Of a stretch of DNA of 58,454 nucleotides, positions 9,620-18,335 are shown piece by piece. How positions within the stretch are numbered: position 1 is the stretch's first letter; each line of letters opens with the position of its first letter. This stretch comes from Cellulosimicrobium cellulans (lineage in GTDB: Bacteria > Actinomycetota > Actinomycetes > Actinomycetales > Cellulomonadaceae), in contig NZ_BJNZ01000030.1 of assembly GCF_006539945.1 (NCBI RefSeq), positions 1-58,454 on the forward strand, written 5' to 3'. Below the pieces are notes generated by a model. That model was not told where the DNA came from. It saw only the letters and a program-made list of their open reading frames with translations, and did not search any database. Made by a program: the position numbers and the translations under genes.

Positions 9620-10591
9620 GTGCCGACCGACGAGACGACCAGCCCTGCACCCACCGCCCCGCAGCGGCCCGACGACGCCCCTCGCCGTTCGGCCGTGATC
9701 GTCAACCCGAACCGGGTGGAGGGCCTGGACGCGTTGCGCGACCTCATCGTCGCGCGGCTCACCGAGGCGGGGTGGCCGGAGCCCGCATGGCTCGAGACGA
9801 CCGCCGAGGACCCGGGCACGGGCCAGGCGCGGCAGGCCGTCGAGGACGGGGCCGAGGTGGTGTTCGTCAGCGGCGGCGACGGCACGGTGCGGGCCGTCGT
9901 CGAGGGGCTGGCAGGGACCGACGCCGCGCTCGCGATCCTCCCGGGCGGCACCGGGAACCTCCTCGCGGTGAACCTCGGCGTCCCGACCGACGCGGAGGAG
10001 GGCCTCCGGCTGGTCCTCGAGGGCGGTCGACGCACGATCGACGTCGGCCTCGCCGACGGGCAGACGTTCGCGATCATGGCGGGGATGGGGCTCGACGCCG
10101 CGATGATGCGCGACGCGCCGACGGCACTCAAGGCGAAGGCCGGGTCCGTCGCGTACGTCTTCTCCGCGCTCAAGCACCTCGCCGACGACGAGATGCACGT
10201 CGAGGTGACCGTCGACGGGCAGACACGGCGGCGGCGTGCGCGCACGGTCGTGATCGGCAACGTGGGGCGCCTCCAGGCCGGGACGAACCTCCTGCCGGAC
10301 GCCGAGCCGGACAACGGGCAGCTCGAGGTCGCGATCATCGCGCCCCGCAACCTCCAGCACTGGGTCCAGCTCCTGTGGGGAGTCGTGCGAGGCAAGAGCC
10401 GCGTGCCGAGCCGCGAGGTCGTGCGCGGCCGCGAGGTCTCCGTGGTCTCCGACCGGACGCAGCCCCGCCAGCTCGACGGCGACGTGATCGAGCCGGCCGA
10501 GAGGCTCGACGTCAGCGTGCGGCCGCAGGCGCTGCGCGTGTGCGTGTACCAGCCGGACGAGTCGGAGGACCTCACGCGGGGCGCGCTCTGA
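9620..10591 (+). CDS. Diacylglycerol/lipid kinase family protein
   Basis: A 323-residue DagK/YegS-type lipid kinase. The nucleotide-binding motif SGGDGTVRAVVEGL and the following LPGGTGNLLAVNLGV are characteristic, as are GMGLDAAMM in the second domain and QLDGDVI near the C-terminus. Members phosphorylate diacylglycerol or other membrane lipids with ATP; the actual lipid cannot be told from sequence. The first ~22 residues are a Pro/Thr-rich, probably disordered lead. The GTG start has no SD, but CATACT lies six bases upstream, resembling the leaderless pattern seen at many genes in this window. It stands alone between the clpB hairpin and a small membrane protein gene. Confidence 0.88.
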   Translation: MPTDETTSPAPTAPQRPDDAPRRSAVIVNPNRVEGLDALRDLIVARLTEAGWPEPAWLETTAEDPGTGQARQAVEDGAEVVFVSGGDGTVRAVVEGLAGTDAALAILPGGTGNLLAVNLGVPTDAEEGLRLVLEGGRRTIDVGLADGQTFAIMAGMGLDAAMMRDAPTALKAKAGSVAYVFSALKHLADDEMHVEVTVDGQTRRRRARTVVIGNVGRLQAGTNLLPDAEPDNGQLEVAIIAPRNLQHWVQLLWGVVRGKSRVPSREVVRGREVSVVSDRTQPRQLDGDVIEPAERLDVSVRPQALRVCVYQPDESEDLTRGAL

Positions 10592-10660
10592 GCCCGGCGC
10601 CGACCGTCGCAGCCGCGGACGTCCCTGTCGCCGGACCCCGCGCTTCGACAGGATGGGCGC

Positions 10661-11059
10661 ATGACCGCTCCCCAGCCTGGCCCCGAGACCTGGTCCGCAC
10701 CCGCCCCCTACGGCTCGAGCTCGCCGGCCTCGGCCCCTGGTGCGCGCCGCTCGCCGCTCGCCGTCGTGGCCTTCGTCGCCGGGACCGCGACCGTCCTCGT
10801 CGGTGCGGTGTTCACGCTGGCCTTTCCGTTCGTGCTCTCGTCGTCGGGCTACTCGCCGTCGTCGGCCGGCGTGCTCCAGCTCGTCAACGGCATCCTCACG
10901 GGCCTCCTCGCGCTGGTCGCGACGGTCGCCGGCGCCGTCGCGCTCGGACGACGGCTGCCGGGCACGGCGCTCGCGGCGGCCGGCACGGCCCTCGGCGCGG
11001 CGGCGCTCCTGGGGGTCGTCCTCGGACTCGTGCAGGGTGCGCTCTACCAGGTCCTGTGA
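10661..11059 (+). CDS. Small hypothetical membrane protein
   Basis: A 132-residue protein with a Pro/Ser/Ala-rich N-terminal stretch of about 30 residues followed by three predicted transmembrane helices (starting near LAVVAFVAGTATVLVG, LVNGILTGLLALVA and ALGAAALLGVVLGL). The layout resembles DUF4190-like actinobacterial membrane proteins, but I cannot name the family. CAGGAT ends six bases before the ATG and no SD is visible, so translation may be leaderless. Function unknown. Confidence 0.7.
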   Translation: MTAPQPGPETWSAPAPYGSSSPASAPGARRSPLAVVAFVAGTATVLVGAVFTLAFPFVLSSSGYSPSSAGVLQLVNGILTGLLALVATVAGAVALGRRLPGTALAAAGTALGAAALLGVVLGLVQGALYQVL

Positions 11060-11120
11060 CCTCTCCGACCGACCCGCGGCCCGGACCGGGCTCGTGCGTC
11101 GCCGGGAGCGGTGCCGCATC

Positions 11121-11861
11121 GTGCGCCGCGCGTCCGTCGTGAACGTGCAGCGCTGGGAGGCGCTGACGTTCCTCCACTGGCGCGCCGACCCTGGCGTCGT
11201 GCAGGGCTGGCTCCCGCCCGGCCTCAGCGTGCAGGAGGTCGGCGGGACGACGTGGCTCGGCGTGGTCCCGTTCGTCATGGCGGACGTCCGGGTCCCGCCC
11301 CTGCCCGCGCTCGGCGCGTGGTCGACGTTCCCCGAGCTCAACGTCCGCGTGTACGTGCGTGACCGCACGGGCACCGAGGGTGTGTGGTTCCTCGGCCTGT
11401 GGGCCACGTCGCGCGCGTTCGTCGCCGCGACGCGCGCGGCGGGCGTCCCGTACCACCCGGCCGGCGCGGTGGTGCAGGCGGGCGGCGACCGCTCCGGCCC
11501 GCCCTCTGCGGTGCGCTACCGGTTCCGCTCGGCGGGTCGAGGACCCCTGCGCGTCCCGCACGAGCACCCGGGGCTGCGCGACCTCACCTTCCGCGCCGAG
11601 GTGCGCGCGCACGAGGAGGTCGACGCGTCGTCGGGCCTCGTGCGGTGGCTCACCGCGCGCTGGAACGCGTACGGCGTGCGGGCCGGGCGGCTGTGGCGGT
11701 TCCCGGTCGTGCACGAGCCGTGGACGGTGCGGCGCGGCACGCTCGCCGCGCTCGACACTGACCTGCTCGACCGACTCGGGCTGGGGCACGCCGACCCGGA
11801 GCTCGTGCACGTGGCCGCGCCGGTGCACGCACGGTTCGCGGTGCCGCGGCCCGTCCGCTGA
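11121..11861 (+). CDS. DUF2071 (YqjF-like) protein
   Basis: About 246 residues. The opening WEALTFLHWRADPGVVQGWLP and the later FPELNVRVYVRDR, GVWFLGLWATSR and PWTVRRGTLAALD match the DUF2071/YqjF family, whose members bind small acyl or acetoacetate-like ligands in related folds; no reaction is established for this branch. The start is uncertain: GTG at 11121 is used here, but GTG at 11094 or 11139 are in frame and equally possible. The stop lies two bases from the convergent stop of the response regulator gene, leaving no room for a terminator between them. Confidence 0.78.
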   Translation: MRRASVVNVQRWEALTFLHWRADPGVVQGWLPPGLSVQEVGGTTWLGVVPFVMADVRVPPLPALGAWSTFPELNVRVYVRDRTGTEGVWFLGLWATSRAFVAATRAAGVPYHPAGAVVQAGGDRSGPPSAVRYRFRSAGRGPLRVPHEHPGLRDLTFRAEVRAHEEVDASSGLVRWLTARWNAYGVRAGRLWRFPVVHEPWTVRRGTLAALDTDLLDRLGLGHADPELVHVAAPVHARFAVPRPVR

Positions 11862-11863
11862 CG

Positions 11864-12523
11864 TCAGCCGGCCGGGTCGACGACCCCGTGCCGGAACGCC
11901 CAGACGACGAGCTGCACGCGGTCGCGCGCCCCGGTCTTGGTCATGGCCCGGCTCAGGTGCGACTTCACGGTGCTGGGCTCGAGGAACAGGGCCGTCGCGA
12001 TCTCCGCGTTGGACGACCCTCGGCACAGCAGGTCGACGATGTCGAGCTCGCGCGGGGTGAGGAGCGCGGCCGCGTCGTCGTCCCGGGAGACGGGCGCGCG
12101 GCGGCGCGCGAGCTCGCCGATGACCCGCCGCGTGAGGGACTGGTCGACCAGGCCGTCGCCCGCCGCCACGCGGCGCACGGCGTCGACGAGCACGTCGGGC
12201 TCGGCGTCCTTGAGCAGGAACCCGCTCGCCCCGGCCTCCAGGGCGCCGAACACGTAGTCGTCGAGGTCGAACGTGCTCACCACGAGCACGGGCACCGGGT
12301 CGACGACGTCCGGCCCGGCGAGCGCGCGCGTGGCCGTGATCCCGTCGCCGCCGGGCATGCGCACGTCCATGCACACGACGTCGGGCTGCTCGCGCCGCGC
12401 GACGCGGACGGCGTCGGCGCCGTTCGAGGCCTCGCCGACGACCTCGATCCCCTCGCTCTCGAGGATGACGGTGAACCCGGCGCGGACGACGGCCTGGTCG
12501 TCCACGAGCACGACGCGCGTCAC
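11864..12523 (-). CDS. NarL/FixJ-type response regulator
   Basis: A 219-residue regulator. The receiver domain has the acidic pair in LVDDQ, the phosphoacceptor Asp53 in CMDVRMPG, the conserved Thr/Ser in VVSTFD and Lys in FLLKDAEP. A LuxR-type helix-turn-helix fills the C-terminus ([15 protein letters not shown]...[20 protein letters not shown]). Its GTG start overlaps the kinase stop by four bases, so it is coupled to the histidine kinase gene. The pair follows an ABC exporter on the same strand, which it may control; direct repeats upstream of the kinase start are candidate binding sites. Confidence 0.93.
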   Translation of the reverse strand: MTRVVLVDDQAVVRAGFTVILESEGIEVVGEASNGADAVRVARREQPDVVCMDVRMPGGDGITATRALAGPDVVDPVPVLVVSTFDLDDYVFGALEAGASGFLLKDAEPDVLVDAVRRVAAGDGLVDQSLTRRVIGELARRRAPVSRDDDAAALLTPRELDIVDLLCRGSSNAEIATALFLEPSTVKSHLSRAMTKTGARDRVQLVVWAFRHGVVDPAG

Positions 12524-13830
12524 GAGACCTCCTGGTCGACGGTGCGGGAGTCGCGTGCGGGTGCGCGCGGCACGGTGAGGCGCACGAGCCACGCCCCGTC
12601 CGGGGCGCGCCGCGCGTCGAGCGAGCCGCCGAGCACGGCCGCCCGCTCGCGCATGCCCACGAGCCCGTGGCCGGTCTGCGGGTCGGCGGCCGGCACCGTG
12701 CCCGCCGCCGGGTTGCGCACGGTGAGGACGAGGTCCGCGGCCGACCACGCGAACCGCACGGCCACGGGCCGGCCCGGCGCGTGCCGGCGGGCGTTGGCGA
12801 GCGCCTCCTGGAGCACGCGGTAGACGGCGATCTGGGTGCTCGGCGTCGGTTCCCACGGGCTGCCGTCGGTCGCGACCGTGACGACGGTGCCCGCGGAGCG
12901 CGCCGTGTCGAGGAGGGCCGGGACCTCCGCGAGCGTCGGCTGCGGCGCCTCGCGCTCCGCGCCGTCCTCGTCGTCGGGGCCTCGCAGGATGCCGACCACG
13001 AGGCGCAGGTCGTCGAGCGTCTCGCGCCCCTGCGCGCGGATCCAGCGCACCGACTCCTTGGCGCGCTCGGGATCGGCGTCGACGAGCCGCTCCGCGGCCG
13101 ACGCCTGGACCACGATGCCCGAGAGGTGGTGGGCCGCGACGTCGTGCAGCTCGCGCGCCATGCGCGCCCGCTCCTCGAGGACCGCCTGGGCGGCGAGCGC
13201 CTCGCGCTCGCGCTCGGCACGGAGCACCCGGTCGCGCAGCTCGGTCACGAGCTCGCGGCGCGTCGCGACGTACGAGCCGACGAGCGCCGCGCCGACGAAC
13301 GTGAGCAGCGCGGAGAGCAGCGCGCCGCCCACCTGGAGCGCGTGCTGCGCGGGCCCCGCCGCGGCGGGGACGGCGAACCCTCCGAGCGCGAAGACGAGCA
13401 CGACCTGCGCGGCCGCCGCGGCCGCGGGCGCGGCCAGCCGCGCGCGACGTGGTGCGTACGCCCCGGCGGAGTAGGCGGCGACGAGGGTCGCCGGGGCCTG
13501 GAAGCCGACGTACGGGGGCAGGAGCACCGTGATGGCGACCTGGGCCGCCACGGCGAGCGCGAGGCACGCCAGCGGTGCCCGACGGCGGAACGTCAGGGTC
13601 GCCGCCTGGAGCACGACGAGCGCGAGCACGGTCGCGCGCGCGCCCGGGGTGACGATCGCGGCCCCCTGCCCGGCACCGAACGTGGCGCCGACCTCCGACG
13701 CGAGCACGCGCTCGATGCCGAGGAACAGCACGACGGTCGCGACGGCGACGACCCCGGCGAGCACGGCGTCGCGACCGGTGTCGGTGCGCACGCCGACCCG
13801 GTCGAGCGCGCGGCGCAGGGCCTCGGTCAC
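12520..13830 (-). CDS. HisKA_3 sensor histidine kinase
   Basis: A 436-residue membrane kinase of the NarX/DesK type. Roughly the first 180 residues contain several hydrophobic helices with little extracellular loop, suggesting intramembrane sensing. A short coiled coil ([17 protein letters not shown]) leads to the HisKA_3 domain with [17 protein letters not shown], His229 being the phosphorylation site. The HATPase domain follows, with the N-box [12 protein letters not shown] and the G-box [16 protein letters not shown]. The GTG start is supported by GGAGG four to five bases before. It is coupled to the response regulator (GTGA overlap). The signal is unknown; linkage to an ABC exporter suggests response to an antibiotic or envelope stress. 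Confidence 0.92.
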   Translation of the reverse strand: MTEALRRALDRVGVRTDTGRDAVLAGVVAVATVVLFLGIERVLASEVGATFGAGQGAAIVTPGARATVLALVVLQAATLTFRRRAPLACLALAVAAQVAITVLLPPYVGFQAPATLVAAYSAGAYAPRRARLAAPAAAAAAQVVLVFALGGFAVPAAAGPAQHALQVGGALLSALLTFVGAALVGSYVATRRELVTELRDRVLRAEREREALAAQAVLEERARMARELHDVAAHHLSGIVVQASAAERLVDADPERAKESVRWIRAQGRETLDDLRLVVGILRGPDDEDGAEREAPQPTLAEVPALLDTARSAGTVVTVATDGSPWEPTPSTQIAVYRVLQEALANARRHAPGRPVAVRFAWSAADLVLTVRNPAAGTVPAADPQTGHGLVGMRERAAVLGGSLDARRAPDGAWLVRLTVPRAPARDSRTVDQEVS

Positions 13831-13844
13831 GATCTCCTCCAGGG

Positions 13845-13886
13845 GACGACGGGTACAGGACGACGGGTACAGGACGACGGGCACGG
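13845..13886. repeat. Three 14-base direct repeats upstream of the histidine kinase
   Basis: GACGACGGGTACAG occurs at 13845-13858 and 13859-13872, with a diverged third unit GACGACGGGCACGG at 13873-13886. They lie 15-56 bases ahead of the kinase start, the position of an activator or autoregulatory site. They could alternatively be a simple tandem expansion. Confidence 0.6.
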
Positions 13887-13926
13887 ACGGTCGGGGCAGC
13901 AGGCCTGCCCACCCTACGGGGGCGGA

Positions 13927-14024
13927 CCGCGAGGTGGAGCCGTGGTACCGCGAGGTAGAGCCGTGGTCTCCGGGAGGGGGTGACCACGCCTCTACCTCGC
14001 GGTACCAGGCCTCTACCTCGGCGG
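13927..14024. repeat. Four-unit repeat forming a ~40-bp imperfect hairpin
   Basis: Two direct 21-base units (13927-13947, 13948-13968; shared core GAGCCGTGGT preceded by CCGCGAGGT) are followed by two inverted units (13982-14002 and about 14003-14024). The inner arms match at 20 of 21 positions across a 13-base loop. It lies directly after the ABC permease stop (14028) and ahead of the two-component genes, so it may terminate or stabilise the exporter transcript. A similar sequence recurs at about 32894-32921. Confidence 0.75.
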
Positions 14025-14027
14025 TCG

Positions 14028-14921
14028 TCAGACCAGGTCGCGTCGCTGGAGCGTGAGGGCGCCGCCCCCGAGGAGCACCGCGACCCAGGCGACCAGTCCC
14101 GCGAGCGCGGCGAGCGTCCCCAGCGGTGCGGCACCACCCAGGAGCGCCGCGCCGGACTGCCCTGTCGAGGCGAGGGCGCCGAGGCCCAGGGGCAGCCACT
14201 CCGCCGCGGCGGACTCGCCGCCCGACAGCAGGGTGACGGCGCCCCGGACGACGGGCTCGGCGAGCGCGAGCGCCGCGACGGTCACGACGGCGGCCACCTG
14301 GCCGCGCACGAGCGTCCCGATCCCCAGCCCGAACCAGGTGAGGAGGACGAGGACCGCGAGGCCGCGCGCCCACACGCCGAGGACCTCGCCCGGACCGAGC
14401 GCGAGCGTCGCACCCGGGGTCGCGACGATCGCGACGGTGAGGCCCAGTGCGCCGACCACGGCGAGCACCACGCCCACCCCGAGGGCGACGGTCGCGGTCG
14501 CACCGGCCTTGGCCGCGAGGATGCGCAGCCGCGACGGCTGGACGAGCGCCGTCGGCACGATGCCGCCCGTGCGGAAGTCCGTCGTCACGGCGAGCACGCC
14601 GAGCAGGAGCATGCACAGGGTCGCGACGCCGACCGACCCCGAGCCGTTGAGCCCGTTGCCGAGCAGGTCGAGCATGCCGCGCTGGAACGCCGGCTGGGCG
14701 GCGTCGGTGAGCGCGCCGAGGTCGGGGGCCAGGTCCTCGAACATCTCGGGCGACGCCTGGAACCCGACGGTCGAGCCGCCGCCGAGCGCCTCGGTGCCCC
14801 GCAGGATCGTGGGCAGCAGGAGGGTGAAGGCCTGGACGACGAGCATCCCGGCGACGGCGACGGCCGCGACGACCCACGTCGCGCGGGTCGTGCGGAGCTT
14901 GAGCATCTCGGCGCGGTACAT
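14028..14921 (-). CDS. ABC-2 type transporter permease
   Basis: A 297-residue membrane subunit with about six transmembrane helices. It begins with the short cytosolic MYRAEMLKLRTTRATW that is typical of ABC-2 permeases of the NatB/YhgE-like exporter group, followed by a first helix, a large external loop (residues ~40-100) and a second block beginning at TLCMLLLGVLAVTTDFRTGGI. Its ATG overlaps the ATPase stop by one base (TGATG), so the two form one exporter. The substrate is unknown; antibiotics or peptides are common for this type, and the neighbouring two-component system fits a detoxification role. Confidence 0.88.
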   Translation of the reverse strand: MYRAEMLKLRTTRATWVVAAVAVAGMLVVQAFTLLLPTILRGTEALGGGSTVGFQASPEMFEDLAPDLGALTDAAQPAFQRGMLDLLGNGLNGSGSVGVATLCMLLLGVLAVTTDFRTGGIVPTALVQPSRLRILAAKAGATATVALGVGVVLAVVGALGLTVAIVATPGATLALGPGEVLGVWARGLAVLVLLTWFGLGIGTLVRGQVAAVVTVAALALAEPVVRGAVTLLSGGESAAAEWLPLGLGALASTGQSGAALLGGAAPLGTLAALAGLVAWVAVLLGGGALTLQRRDLV

Positions 14922-15634
14922 CAGCGCACCCCTTCGGTCGTGGCGGTCAGGTCGAGGTAGAAGTCCTCCAAGGACTCCCCACGGAGCAGGTCGTCCAGCG
15001 GCCCGTCGGCGACCACACGGCCCTGCCCGACGACGACCAGGTCGTCCGCGACCTGCCGCACCTCGGACAGCACGTGGCTCGCGAGGAGCACGGTGCCTCC
15101 GTCGTCGGCGAACGCGCGCACCAGGTCGCGCAGCCAGCGCATGCCCGCCGGGTCGAGGCCGTTGGCGGGCTCGTCGAGCACGAGCACCTCCGGGTCGCCG
15201 AGCAGCGCGGCGGCGATGCCGATGCGCTGCCGCATCCCGAGCGAGTAGGTGCGCACGCGCCGGTCGGCGGCGGGCGTCATGCCGACCAGCGCGAGCACGT
15301 CGTCGACGCGCCCCGGCGGGATCCGGCCCGCGGCGGCGAGCACGCGCAGGTGGTCGCGGCCCGTGCGCCCGGGGTGGAGGCCGCCGGCGTCGAGCAGGGC
15401 GCCGACGGTGCGGGCGGGGTGCGTCAGGTCCGCGAACGCGCGCCCGTCGAACGTCGCGCTCCCCGCGGTCGCCGCGGCCAGCCCCAGCAGGACGTGCAGC
15501 GTCGTCGACTTCCCCGCGCCGTTCGGCCCGAGCAGGCCGACGACGCGGCCCGGCGCCGCCGTGAACGTCACGTCGTGCACGGCGTCGAACGCCCCGTAGG
15601 TCTTGCGCAGCCCGGAGACGTGGATGGTGGTCAT
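14921..15634 (-). CDS. ABC transporter ATP-binding protein (ABC-2/DrrA type)
   Basis: A 237-residue ATPase with Walker A GPNGAGKST (residues ~36-44), signature YSLGMRQRI, Walker B VLVLDEPANGLDP and the switch histidine in LLASHVLSE. It is short, ending soon after the RecA-like core with no regulatory tail. The ATG at 15634 is preceded by GGAAGGGA. It leads a minus-strand group: ATPase, permease, then kinase and response regulator. The 296-base divergent region upstream contains two inverted repeats that could be operators. Confidence 0.92.
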   Translation of the reverse strand: MTTIHVSGLRKTYGAFDAVHDVTFTAAPGRVVGLLGPNGAGKSTTLHVLLGLAAATAGSATFDGRAFADLTHPARTVGALLDAGGLHPGRTGRDHLRVLAAAGRIPPGRVDDVLALVGMTPAADRRVRTYSLGMRQRIGIAAALLGDPEVLVLDEPANGLDPAGMRWLRDLVRAFADDGGTVLLASHVLSEVRQVADDLVVVGQGRVVADGPLDDLLRGESLEDFYLDLTATTEGVR

Positions 15635-15657
15635 GCCGGTCCCTTCCTCGATGCGTC

Positions 15658-15678
15658 CCGCACGGGCCTCCCGTGCGG
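15658..15678. promoter_or_regulatory. Inverted repeat in the ABC operon leader
   Basis: Nine-base perfect arms CCGCACGGG and CCCGTGCGG with a CCT centre, 24 bases ahead of the ATPase start. It may be a repressor site or an mRNA hairpin close to the ribosome site. Confidence 0.45.
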
Positions 15679-15738
15679 TGCCCCACCAGGCTGTCGCGCG
15701 GGCGGTCCCCGGGTCTTGCGGCGCAGGGGGGAACCTGC

Positions 15739-15758
15739 GTTGCGACCTTCGTCGCAAC
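15739..15758. promoter_or_regulatory. Palindrome GTTGCGA-N6-TCGCAAC in divergent promoter region
   Basis: A perfect 7+7 palindrome with six-base centre, lying between the ABC operon and the divergently transcribed peptidoglycan-binding protein gene. Size and spacing suit a dimeric repressor such as a TetR protein; one is encoded 1.1 kb away, but the link is only positional. Confidence 0.5.
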
Positions 15759-15930
15759 CGGGTCGGCCCGGACGTGGACCCGAGCCGTCCGGCGCGGCGT
15801 CGTCGCAGGTGAGGGCGCCGGGCGTGACATCGGGCCGGGCGATGGGGCAGGGTGGACGTCCACCCGACCGTCCTGGCGGGCAGCGCCACGCGTCGTCCGC
15901 CCGTCCTCGACCGCACTGGAAGGAGGCGAC

Positions 15931-16737
15931 GTGCGCCGACGTCATGGCCCGACCGGTTCCCCGGAGGACGCCCGCGTCGCCCCGACGACGCCCGTGGAGC
16001 GCCGCGCCGCCACGCCGTGGGTCACGGTCGCCGCGGGTGCGGGCGCGGTCACCCTCGTCGTGGCGGTGGCCGGGATGGTGGGCGCCGCGACCGGAGGTGG
16101 CGAGGCCGTCGTCGTCGGTGCCTCGGCCGACGGCGGGACCGCCGTCGAGGACGGCGTCCCGGCCGTCACGCCCCGCCCCGACGCGCCCCGCCCCGAGGTG
16201 ACGCGCATCCCGCCGCCGGACCACACGCACGACCCGGCGGACGGCGCCGACCCCGTGACGACGCCGGCACCCCGACCGTCGGCGGGCGGGACGGACGCGC
16301 CGCCCCCGTCGGCCGGACCCGCGCCGACCACCGAGCCCTCCGCCGCGCCGAGCGGCACCGCGCCGGAGCCCGCGCCGACGACCCCGGCACCCACGACGCA
16401 GCCCGACGAGGCGTCCGTCTCCTGGGTCCAGGAACGCCTCCGCGTGCACGGCGCGGACGTGGCGGTCACCGGCACGCTGGACGAGGCGACCCGGGCAGCG
16501 CTGCGCGCCTTCCAGGAGGCGAACGGCCTTCCCGGCGACGGCGCCGTGACCGCCGCGACGGCCGAGGCGCTCGCGGCCGCACCGGAGGGCGGCGACGAGG
16601 AGTCCACGGACCCGGGCGGGACCGCTCCGACCGAGCCCGCACCGCCGTCGTCCACGGACCGGCCGTCGGGCACCGTGCCGGGGCCGACCCCGAGCACCGG
16701 GGACCAGGCCGAGGCCACGCTCGCGCCGGCGTCCTGA
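15931..16737 (+). CDS. Membrane-anchored peptidoglycan-binding protein
   Basis: A 268-residue protein. A short basic N-terminus is followed by one transmembrane helix (WVTVAAGAGAVTLVVAVAGM, about residues 30-52), so the rest is likely outside the cell. An external Pro/Thr/Ala-rich linker leads to one PG_binding_1 domain (SVSWVQERLRVHG...GTLDEATRAALRAFQEANGL), which recognises peptidoglycan stem structures. A second Pro/Ser/Thr tail ends the protein. No catalytic domain is attached. The GTG start has an excellent ribosome site, GGAAGGAGG, four bases upstream. It may be a wall-tethering or accessory protein; role otherwise unknown. Confidence 0.82.
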   Translation: MRRRHGPTGSPEDARVAPTTPVERRAATPWVTVAAGAGAVTLVVAVAGMVGAATGGGEAVVVGASADGGTAVEDGVPAVTPRPDAPRPEVTRIPPPDHTHDPADGADPVTTPAPRPSAGGTDAPPPSAGPAPTTEPSAAPSGTAPEPAPTTPAPTTQPDEASVSWVQERLRVHGADVAVTGTLDEATRAALRAFQEANGLPGDGAVTAATAEALAAAPEGGDEESTDPGGTAPTEPAPPSSTDRPSGTVPGPTPSTGDQAEATLAPAS

Positions 16738-16841
16738 GCGCCGCGGACCGGGCCGGGCGGGTGAAAGCCGGCGGGCGGGCACCGGGGACCTGTCGCGGTC
16801 GGTAGGGTTTTCCCTCTCGGACGACGGACGGAGCAGGACCC

Positions 16842-17519
16842 ATGACGAGCGCGGCCCTCGGCGCCGGCCACGACCGTGGCGCTCCCCGTCGCACCACGAG
16901 CCCTGACCCCGGGCGCGGGTACGCGAAGGGTCGCGCCAAGCGCGAGGAGATCCTCCAGGCCGCGATCGTGCTCTTCGGTGAGGTCGGTTTCCACGCCGCC
17001 TCGCTGCGCGAGCTGGCGTCGCGCGTGGGCATGTCGCACCCCGGACTGCTCCACCACTTCCCGACCAAGGTCGCGCTCCTCGAGGCGGTGCTCGACCACC
17101 GCGACGCCGTCGACCACGCGGACCTCGAGGACGACCTCGCGCGCGGCACGGACTACGTCGACGCCCTCGTGCGCCTGGTCGAGCGCAACGCCCTCCGACG
17201 GCACATCGTCGAGCTGTTCACGGCGCTGGCGGCCGAGGCGACGTCCCCGGACCACCCGGCGCACGAGTTCTTCGTCCGCAGGTACGAGTGGGCGGTCGCG
17301 CGGACGGGCGAGCACCTCGCCCGCCGGGCGCGCGCGGGTGCCCTGCGGGACGGGGTCGACCCGTCCGTCGCCGCGCGGCAGATCGTCGCGCTCATGGACG
17401 GGCTCCAGGTCCAGTGGCTCCTGTCGCTCGACCGCCCCCGGTCCGAGCGCGTCGACATGGCCGCCGACCTGCGCGCCTACCTCCGGCTCGTCCTCGCCGA
17501 GGAGGCCCCCGCGCGCTGA
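16842..17519 (+). CDS. TetR family transcriptional regulator
   Basis: A 225-residue regulator. After a disordered 28-residue lead, the N-terminal helix-turn-helix is clear: KREEILQAAIVLFGEVGFHAASLRELASRVG then MSHPGLLHHFPTKVALLEAVL. The C-terminal helical domain carries the TetR_C_6-like features expected of a ligand-binding dimerisation region, without a recognisable ligand signature. GGAGCAGGA precedes the ATG. Its targets are not evident; candidate partners are the peptidoglycan-binding protein upstream or the divergent membrane protein genes downstream. Confidence 0.92.
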   Translation: MTSAALGAGHDRGAPRRTTSPDPGRGYAKGRAKREEILQAAIVLFGEVGFHAASLRELASRVGMSHPGLLHHFPTKVALLEAVLDHRDAVDHADLEDDLARGTDYVDALVRLVERNALRRHIVELFTALAAEATSPDHPAHEFFVRRYEWAVARTGEHLARRARAGALRDGVDPSVAARQIVALMDGLQVQWLLSLDRPRSERVDMAADLRAYLRLVLAEEAPAR

Positions 17520-17541
17520 GCGCGAGGACCTCCGGCCGGGC

Positions 17542-18333
17542 TCAGCCGAGCAGGTCGGCAGGGAGCGGGTCGGCCCCGGCGGCCAGGCACAGCCCCGTGC
17601 GGTCGCCGGCGCGCCAGGACGCCTCGGTCGGCGACCACACGACGAGCTCGACGCCCTCGGGCGCGTCGGCGCCCAGCACGTCGGGCGTGCACACGCGCGC
17701 GACGCGGCGGTCCACGGCCTGCTGACCGGGCCACACCTCGTCCGCGCCCAGGTCGGTCCGGGCGACGACCTGCGCCCGGTGCTCGTCCGCGCACGGCACG
17801 GCCCGCACCTGCGACACCTCGCCGTCGGGCGGCAGCTCGTCGAGGCAGGTGCCCAGCACGAGCTGGACCGCGTTGACCGTCTGCGGGGCGTCGACGTCGC
17901 CCGCGAGCGGCGTGCGCGCCTGCTCGCCCTGCCACCAGACGAGCGCGCCCGCGGTCCACGCGACCGTGACGACGGCGCCCACCACCATGCCGGCGACGGC
18001 GAGCCCACGACCGCGCGTGCCCCGAGACCGCACGCGGGAGAGCCCCGCGGCACCCAGCCCGATCCCCACGGGGCCGAGCACGACGCCCGCGGGCACGCTC
18101 GCCACGGCGAGCGGCTCGACGCGCGGCGGCGCGGGCTGCCACCCGGGCGCGTAGTACGTCTCCGGCGCGAAGCCCGGTTCGAGCGTGGCGGCCGGGGGCG
18201 GCACCGCGGTGCCCGACGGCACGGGGGCGTCCGGCGGGGCCGGGGTCGCCGCCGGCGGGGGCGGGACCGGGGCCGGCGGCCGGGGCGGGCCGGCCGGGCC
18301 GCCGGGCGGGGCGAAGAGGTCGTCGTCGGCCAC
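17542..18333 (-). CDS. DUF4190/septum-formation-like membrane protein
   Basis: A 263-residue protein. The first ~75 residues are extremely Pro/Ala-rich and probably disordered. Two hydrophobic helices follow (VLGPVGIGLGAAGL and AVAGMVVGAVVTVAWTAGALV) with the RSRGTRGRGLAVAG loop typical of DUF4190. The external C-terminal half has four cysteines (GTCLDE, AVPCADEH, RVCTPD, GLCLAAG) and resembles the Septum_form domain of actinobacterial membrane proteins, which is poorly characterised. The GTG start lies two bases after the stop of the preceding gene, so they are cotranscribed. Confidence 0.75.
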   Translation of the reverse strand: MADDDLFAPPGGPAGPPRPPAPVPPPPAATPAPPDAPVPSGTAVPPPAATLEPGFAPETYYAPGWQPAPPRVEPLAVASVPAGVVLGPVGIGLGAAGLSRVRSRGTRGRGLAVAGMVVGAVVTVAWTAGALVWWQGEQARTPLAGDVDAPQTVNAVQLVLGTCLDELPPDGEVSQVRAVPCADEHRAQVVARTDLGADEVWPGQQAVDRRVARVCTPDVLGADAPEGVELVVWSPTEASWRAGDRTGLCLAAGADPLPADLLG

Positions 18334-18335
18334 GG

